Assembly (NCBI GenBank): GCA_002509665.1 | Contig: DADN01000201.1 | Coordinates: 34,306 to 42,977, forward strand | Direction of reading: 5' to 3' | DNA from: Methanobacterium sp. UBA8 | GTDB lineage: Archaea; Methanobacteriota; Methanobacteria; Methanobacteriales; Methanobacteriaceae | Length of the DNA stretch: 8,672 nucleotides | Shown here: in pieces, positions 5,063-8,672 of the stretch | Position numbering within the stretch: the first letter of the stretch is position 1 | Layout: every line of letters begins with the position of its first letter | The notes under the pieces: generated by a model | The model's input: only the letters and a program-made list of their open reading frames with translations | What the model was told of the DNA's origin: nothing | The model's database searches: none | Program-made: the position numbers and the translations under genes

Positions 5063-6649
5063 CTATGGTTTTATTTTAGGTAAAATTATACCTTCTTCTT
5101 TATCAACCATTATATCAATTAAATAAGGCTCTTCTAACTCTAAAGCATTTTTAACTGCATTGAATATTTCACCAGGCGCATTCACACGTTTTGATTTAAT
5201 TCCATATGCATCTGCAATTTCAAGGAAATCAGGGTTTTCAAGTTCAACTTCATATCTTTCCCGGTAATGAATATCCTGCCATTGTTTTATAATTCCAAGG
5301 CAGCAGTTGTTTATAATACAAATTAAAATAGGAATTTTCTCCTGAGCAATTACTGCAAGCTCCTGCATGGTCATCTGGAATCCACCGTCCCCAACAACCA
5401 GAACTACCCTTTCTCCAGCGTCTGCAAGTGCTGCACCAATTGCTGCAGGCAGTCCATAACCCATAGGCCCAAAACCTCCTGAAAAAAGCAGTGATGAAGG
5501 TCTCGTTACCTTTTTAAGTAAAGTAACCCAGGTAGTATGTGTTCCTGCATCACTTACTGTTGTTGAATCATCTGAAGCATCCAGTATTTCTTTTACAGCT
5601 CTTTGAGGTTTAATTGGGATATCAGCGTAATTAGTTTTAATTTCGTAGGTTCTTTTATGGTTTTCTAATTCATTAAGCCATTCATCAGTATTTTCAACAT
5701 TTATATTTCCTATTTTATCTAAAAACTGACCAACATCACCCTTAATCTTAACATTTCCTTCTAAAACTTCGCTGTCAAGATTTACATGAATTATTTCAGG
5801 ATCTCCAATTCCAAGTACAGTTCGTTCTGAAAACCTACAGCCAAGGGCAATCAGCAGATCACAGTTTTTACCTGCAAAATTTGCGGCAGTTGTGCCTCTA
5901 AGGCCTATCATTCCAAGACAAAGAGGGTGATCTTCAGGTAAAACGCCCCTTGCAGAATATGTTGTTGTAACTGGAATGTTGTACTTTATAGAAAAACCCC
6001 TGAGCTTGTCTACGGCATGTGCCCATATTATTCCAGTTCCGGCAAGAATAATAGGCCTTTTAGACATCTCTATCAATTTAATTGCATCACCAATATCATT
6101 TAAAGAGATATCGTTATATTCTACATCTTCAGTTGTCACTGCGGGTGCATCAACACAAGCATTTAAAACATTTTTTGGAAAGTTTAAATGAACAGGCCCC
6201 GTTTTCCCCTGTTTTATAATTTCAATTGCTTCTTTTAATTTCAAAATTCCATCGTCAGGATCTTCAATATGGAATGTTTTTAATGTAATTGGCCTGAAAA
6301 CACCTTCAATATCAATATCCTGGAACACATTCGTTCCTTTAAGATCATTATCTACATCCCCAGTGATTACAATCATAGGTATTGAATCTTTAAAAGCAGT
6401 TGCAACACCCATTGCTAAATTTAACGCTCCAGGACCTGCCGTTGAGATACAAACACCAAACTCACCAGATACCCTTGCATATCCATCTGCAGCATGTACT
6501 GCTCCCTGTTCATGACGCATCAAAATATGTTTTATCTTTGAACTTCGCAGTGCATCGTAAAAAGGCAAAATCTGTTCTCCAGGATGCCCAAAAACAAATT
6601 CAACACCATTTGATTCTAAAATTTTAACCAGTGCGTCTGCACATCTCAT
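5063..6649 (-). CDS. Acetolactate-synthase-like thiamine diphosphate enzyme, large-subunit type
   Basis: A 528-residue protein from ATG 6649. Acetohydroxyacid synthases condense two pyruvates (or pyruvate with 2-oxobutanoate) in branched-chain amino acid synthesis. The N-terminal pyrimidine-binding domain (1-165) has GHPGEQILPFYDAL and RHEQGAVHAADGYAR with catalytic Glu47. A central domain follows (185-315). The pyrophosphate-binding domain (350-520) has GFGPMGYGLPAAIGA, the Mg/ThDP motif GDGGF (420-424) ending in NN (447-448), and the active-site QWQ (456-458). AHAS proteins usually have a bulky residue such as Tyr where this one has CC (NNCCLGII). No ilvN-type regulatory subunit or ilvC is adjacent, so this may be a paralogue of the main biosynthetic enzyme with a different 2-oxoacid substrate. 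ATG 6649 aligns with the usual family N-terminus and has AGGGA 8 nt upstream. An in-frame extension to ATG 6727 is possible but adds 26 residues unlike the family. Confidence 0.88.
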   Translation of the reverse strand: MRCADALVKILESNGVEFVFGHPGEQILPFYDALRSSKIKHILMRHEQGAVHAADGYARVSGEFGVCISTAGPGALNLAMGVATAFKDSIPMIVITGDVDNDLKGTNVFQDIDIEGVFRPITLKTFHIEDPDDGILKLKEAIEIIKQGKTGPVHLNFPKNVLNACVDAPAVTTEDVEYNDISLNDIGDAIKLIEMSKRPIILAGTGIIWAHAVDKLRGFSIKYNIPVTTTYSARGVLPEDHPLCLGMIGLRGTTAANFAGKNCDLLIALGCRFSERTVLGIGDPEIIHVNLDSEVLEGNVKIKGDVGQFLDKIGNINVENTDEWLNELENHKRTYEIKTNYADIPIKPQRAVKEILDASDDSTTVSDAGTHTTWVTLLKKVTRPSSLLFSGGFGPMGYGLPAAIGAALADAGERVVLVVGDGGFQMTMQELAVIAQEKIPILICIINNCCLGIIKQWQDIHYRERYEVELENPDFLEIADAYGIKSKRVNAPGEIFNAVKNALELEEPYLIDIMVDKEEGIILPKIKP

Positions 6650-6685
6650 TTTATCTTTCCCTAAATTCATCACTATAAATATTGT

Positions 6686-6693
6686 TTTTATAT
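6686..6693 (-). promoter_or_regulatory. Putative TATA box of the ThDP-enzyme gene
   Basis: ATATAAAA on the minus strand within GATATAAAAA. It predicts a transcription start near 6664, which keeps AGGGA in the leader of ATG 6649 and would exclude the longer ATG 6727 start. An alternative box ATTTATAG (6673-6680) would place the start very close to ATG 6649. Confidence 0.45.
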
Positions 6694-7011
6694 CTATTAT
6701 ATTTGCTGTTAGCGTTCTTATTCCCATTAACTTCTTTTCCAGCCAACATGCTAGATATATCTGCTTTCATCTTCGGTTATTTTTATGCCATCAAAAAATT
6801 ATTCACTATATCCAATATCTAGAATTATTTAACTTATATTCTACTTTAAAATAAATCTCCAGAATATTTCTATGTTAAAGCTCACTACAAGTTTAAAACT
6901 GAATATTATAATATCAATTCTTATTCAGATTAACTAAATTAATTATTTAATTAATTAAATTTATATATTTTAATTATAAATATGATTTAATCATAGCAGA
7001 CTTATTTATAG

Positions 7012-7019
7012 TTATAAAT
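7012..7019 (+). promoter_or_regulatory. Putative TATA box of the receptor/phosphatase gene
   Basis: TTATAAAT, predicting a start near 7040 and a leader of about 20 nt containing AGGTG. A neighbouring TTATTTATA (7002-7010) is an alternative. Confidence 0.45.
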
Positions 7020-7059
7020 CTGTAGAAATGAATTTTCCATTATTATAAGGTGCTTATTA

Positions 7060-8583
7060 ATGCCTGAAATCCCAAAAAAACATATACCATTTGATTTTTC
7101 AAAAATAAAAGCATATTTAAGGGCTAATGAAGAGCATAATATATTATATCTCCATGCATTAATTGCCATAATAGGAAGTATAAGCGCACTGCTTATTTTA
7201 GAAGGTGGAAAAGAATCATTACCTTCTACACTGCACTACTTACTGATACTTATAGAAAAAACATGTGTAATTATCGTAATTGCTTATATTGTTTCACGCA
7301 TTAAATATTTCCAGGAAATACTGGAAGGGAAATTCACTCTTAAAAATCAGGCCGTAGTTATTTTACTATTTGGAATAATTTCCATTTTTGGTTCGTATTC
7401 AGGGATAGACGTCTTTGGTGCCATTGCAAATGTTAGAGATCTTGGCCCAATGATAGCTGGTTTAATTGGCGGGCCAGTAGTAGGTTTAGGAACTGGACTT
7501 ATTGGAGGGCTTTACAGGTACTTCTTTTTAGGAGGCCCAACCACAATACCATGTTCCATAGCTACAATTCTTATAGGCTTATTTGCAGGACTTGTTTTCC
7601 TAGCAAACGGGCGTAAATTCATTGGAATTTTCGGCGCAGTGATCTTTGCAGTTTTAATGGAATTATTTCATATGCTGCTGGTTATTCTCCTCATACAGCC
7701 ATATTCGCAAGCACTGGCAATTGTGGGAGAAGTTAGTGTTCCCATGATATTTGCAAACGCCATGGGAATACTTGTTTTTTCATTTATAATATCAAACTTA
7801 TTGAGAGAAAAGAAAACTACAGAAGAACGTGACCTATATTTTGACGAGCTGGAAAGGAAAAAGAATGAGCTAAAAGTAGCGCAAAAGATTCAAGAGACAT
7901 TTATACCAGATACAATTCCCTCGTTAAATGATTATGATATATCTGCTTTTAATATACCTGCCAAAGAAGTTGGAGGCGATTTCTACGACTTCATTCCAGT
8001 TACAGAAGACAAACTGGGTATTGCAATTGCTAACGTTTCTGAGAAAGGCGTTCCTGCAGCCCTGTTAATGGCACTCTCCAAAACTATTGTCCAGACAAAA
8101 GCCAGGGAAACTCAACACGTTTCTGACGTGATGGAGTACTTAAATAAACTGGTAATGATTGAAGCTGACGATGGAATTGATTTAGCACTATTTTATGCAG
8201 TATTAGACACAAAAAGTAGAACTCTACGTTATATCAATGCAGGTAATGATTCTCCATTGCTATTTATAAAAAATAGTGAAAGTATTGTAAAGCTTGTACA
8301 TGAGAAATTTCATTTAGGTAAAATAATAAATAGGGAATTTGAAGAAGAAGAAATATATTTAAATTCTGGAGATATCCTTATTTTCTACACAGATGGTGTT
8401 ATTAATGCTCTAAATGAGGAGAAAGAGCCTTTCGGGATTGAAAAACTTAAAACCATCCTTAGAGAAAACTATAATTTACAATCAGAAGAGATGATTCAGA
8501 AAATAAAACAGGAAATTTCATCCTTCAGTAACGATAAGTTTCAAATCGATGATATGACTCTAGTGGTCTTGAAAGTTAAATAA
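7060..8583 (+). CDS. Membrane 5TM receptor (LytS/YhcK type) fused to a SpoIIE/RsbU-like PP2C phosphatase
   Basis: A 507-residue protein. Hydrophobic segments at about 29-47, 60-79, 98-114, 128-150, 163-182, 187-212 and 226-247 form the membrane part. The 105-180 stretch (DVFGAIANVRDLGPMIAGLIGGPVVGLGTGLIGGLYR and the following helix) matches the 5TM-5TMR_LYT sensor. A short coiled coil (250-278) connects to a SpoIIE-type phosphatase (280-507): AKEVGGDFYDF (301-311), NVSEKGVPAALLMALSKTI (325-343), YTDGV (443-447) and IDDMTLVV (496-503). Such proteins dephosphorylate Ser/Thr in anti-sigma-antagonist (STAS) partners in bacteria; the archaeal partner is unknown and none is encoded here. The usual D-V-S-G-K-G motif reads N-V-S-E-K-G, replacing an Asp normally expected to bind metal, while D307, D445 and D497/D498 remain. 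AGGTG (7048-7052) lies 7 nt before ATG 7060. It stands alone, divergent from the ThDP-enzyme gene. Confidence 0.88.
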   Translation: MPEIPKKHIPFDFSKIKAYLRANEEHNILYLHALIAIIGSISALLILEGGKESLPSTLHYLLILIEKTCVIIVIAYIVSRIKYFQEILEGKFTLKNQAVVILLFGIISIFGSYSGIDVFGAIANVRDLGPMIAGLIGGPVVGLGTGLIGGLYRYFFLGGPTTIPCSIATILIGLFAGLVFLANGRKFIGIFGAVIFAVLMELFHMLLVILLIQPYSQALAIVGEVSVPMIFANAMGILVFSFIISNLLREKKTTEERDLYFDELERKKNELKVAQKIQETFIPDTIPSLNDYDISAFNIPAKEVGGDFYDFIPVTEDKLGIAIANVSEKGVPAALLMALSKTIVQTKARETQHVSDVMEYLNKLVMIEADDGIDLALFYAVLDTKSRTLRYINAGNDSPLLFIKNSESIVKLVHEKFHLGKIINREFEEEEIYLNSGDILIFYTDGVINALNEEKEPFGIEKLKTILRENYNLQSEEMIQKIKQEISSFSNDKFQIDDMTLVVLKVK

Positions 8584-8672
8584 ATGATTTAATTTTTGAT
8601 AAAAATCTGAAATAATCCATTTTACAACCAATACCTATTTTAAACATTGTTTTCAGATATTATAACTTATTT
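8584..8672. other. Right-edge non-coding sequence
   Basis: 89 nt after the phosphatase stop with no gene seen. A weak A+T hairpin with a 5-T run just after the stop (about 8587-8610) may help termination; it is not convincing. Confidence 0.4.

Larger units (their letters stand above)
6650..7059. other. Divergent promoter region between the ThDP-enzyme and phosphatase genes
   Basis: A 410-nt spacer serving both directions. On the minus strand AGGGA (6658-6662) and a TATA box (6686-6693) serve the ThDP enzyme. On the plus strand TTATAAAT (7012-7019) and AGGTG (7048-7052) serve the phosphatase. Other structure: an 8-bp inverted pair CTAGATAT (6751-6758)/ATATCTAG (6815-6822), the palindrome ATATTATAATAT (6903-6914), and a 48-bp stretch with no G or C (6936-6983). 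No credible gene was seen. A 39-codon minus-strand frame (6651-6770) ends one base before the ThDP-enzyme start but lacks a ribosome binding site. Confidence 0.6.

Noticed and set aside
5976..6627. Two plus-strand frames (5976-6191 and 6400-6627) within the ThDP-enzyme gene
   Set aside because: They are antisense shadows of a strongly conserved enzyme and have no start signals.
6650..6727. In-frame N-terminal extension of the ThDP enzyme to ATG 6727
   Set aside because: The 26 extra residues do not match the family N-terminus, and ATG 6649 has a ribosome binding site and the expected alignment to the AHAS start.
6651..6770. 39-codon minus-strand frame ending one base before the ThDP-enzyme start (a possible leader peptide)
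   Set aside because: It has no ribosome binding site, its Asn/Lys/Tyr-rich composition fits translated A+T-rich spacer, it lacks runs of branched-chain codons, and the best TATA box (6686-6693) would start transcription inside it.
6936..6983. 48-bp stretch lacking G and C, considered as a replication-origin unwinding element
   Set aside because: No origin recognition box repeats or Cdc6/Orc1 gene accompany it, and such stretches are common in these spacers.
7018..7026. ATCTGTAGA shared with 1616-1624 upstream of the DUF2795-like gene, suggesting a common regulator
   Set aside because: Only one half-site is present here, with no inverted partner nearby. A single shared 9-mer in A+T-rich spacers is weak evidence.
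1..8672. CRISPR arrays, tRNA or rRNA genes, insertion sequences, toxin-antitoxin or known defence genes
   Set aside because: No regularly spaced repeats, cloverleaf-like sequence, transposase motifs or defence-protein motifs were seen on either strand.

Overview
The window looks like chromosomal DNA of a methanogenic archaeon of the Methanobacteriales, most likely Methanobacterium or a close relative. This rests on the very A+T-rich spacers, GGTGA-type ribosome binding sites, archaeal TATA boxes (TTTATAAT-like, about 25 nt upstream of starts, sometimes with leaderless starts), U-tract terminators, and proteins of a Methanobacteriales type: a zinc-ribbon two-helix membrane protein, an FSGC lipoprotein and a LytS-like 5TM receptor fused to a SpoIIE phosphatase. 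The organism assignment is inference; there is no rRNA or tRNA gene to confirm it.

Layout. 1-352 (-): N-terminal part of a secreted protein that runs off the left edge. 587-1138 (-) and 1197-1385 (-): a winged-helix protein with a hydrophobic tail, preceded by a 62-residue acidic-tailed small protein, possibly one transcript. 1386-1703: a divergent spacer rich in inverted repeats, including a perfect 9-bp pair that brackets a TATA box. 1704-1907 (+): a DUF2795-like protein. 2131-2610 (-): a lipoprotein with an apparently leaderless promoter and a good hairpin/U-tract terminator. 2806-3183 (+): a zinc-ribbon membrane protein. 3190-3353: a small spacer segment with terminal inverted repeats and flanking 6-bp direct repeats. 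3384-4748 (-): a cobalamin-binding-domain radical SAM enzyme. 5063-6649 (-): an acetolactate-synthase-like thiamine diphosphate enzyme without an adjacent regulatory subunit. 7060-8583 (+): a membrane 5TM receptor/PP2C-type phosphatase.

Functionally these are mostly independent transcription units. Convergent pairs (1704/2131 and 2806/3384) are separated by terminators and divergent pairs by promoter regions. No CRISPR array, transposase, integrase, toxin-antitoxin pair or recognisable defence system is visible. I did not find a clearly new system. The best leads are non-coding: the TATA-bracketing inverted repeat at 1619-1662 and the element-like segment at 3190-3353. In protein, the best lead is the Asp-to-Asn change in a motif expected to bind metal in the SpoIIE-type phosphatase.
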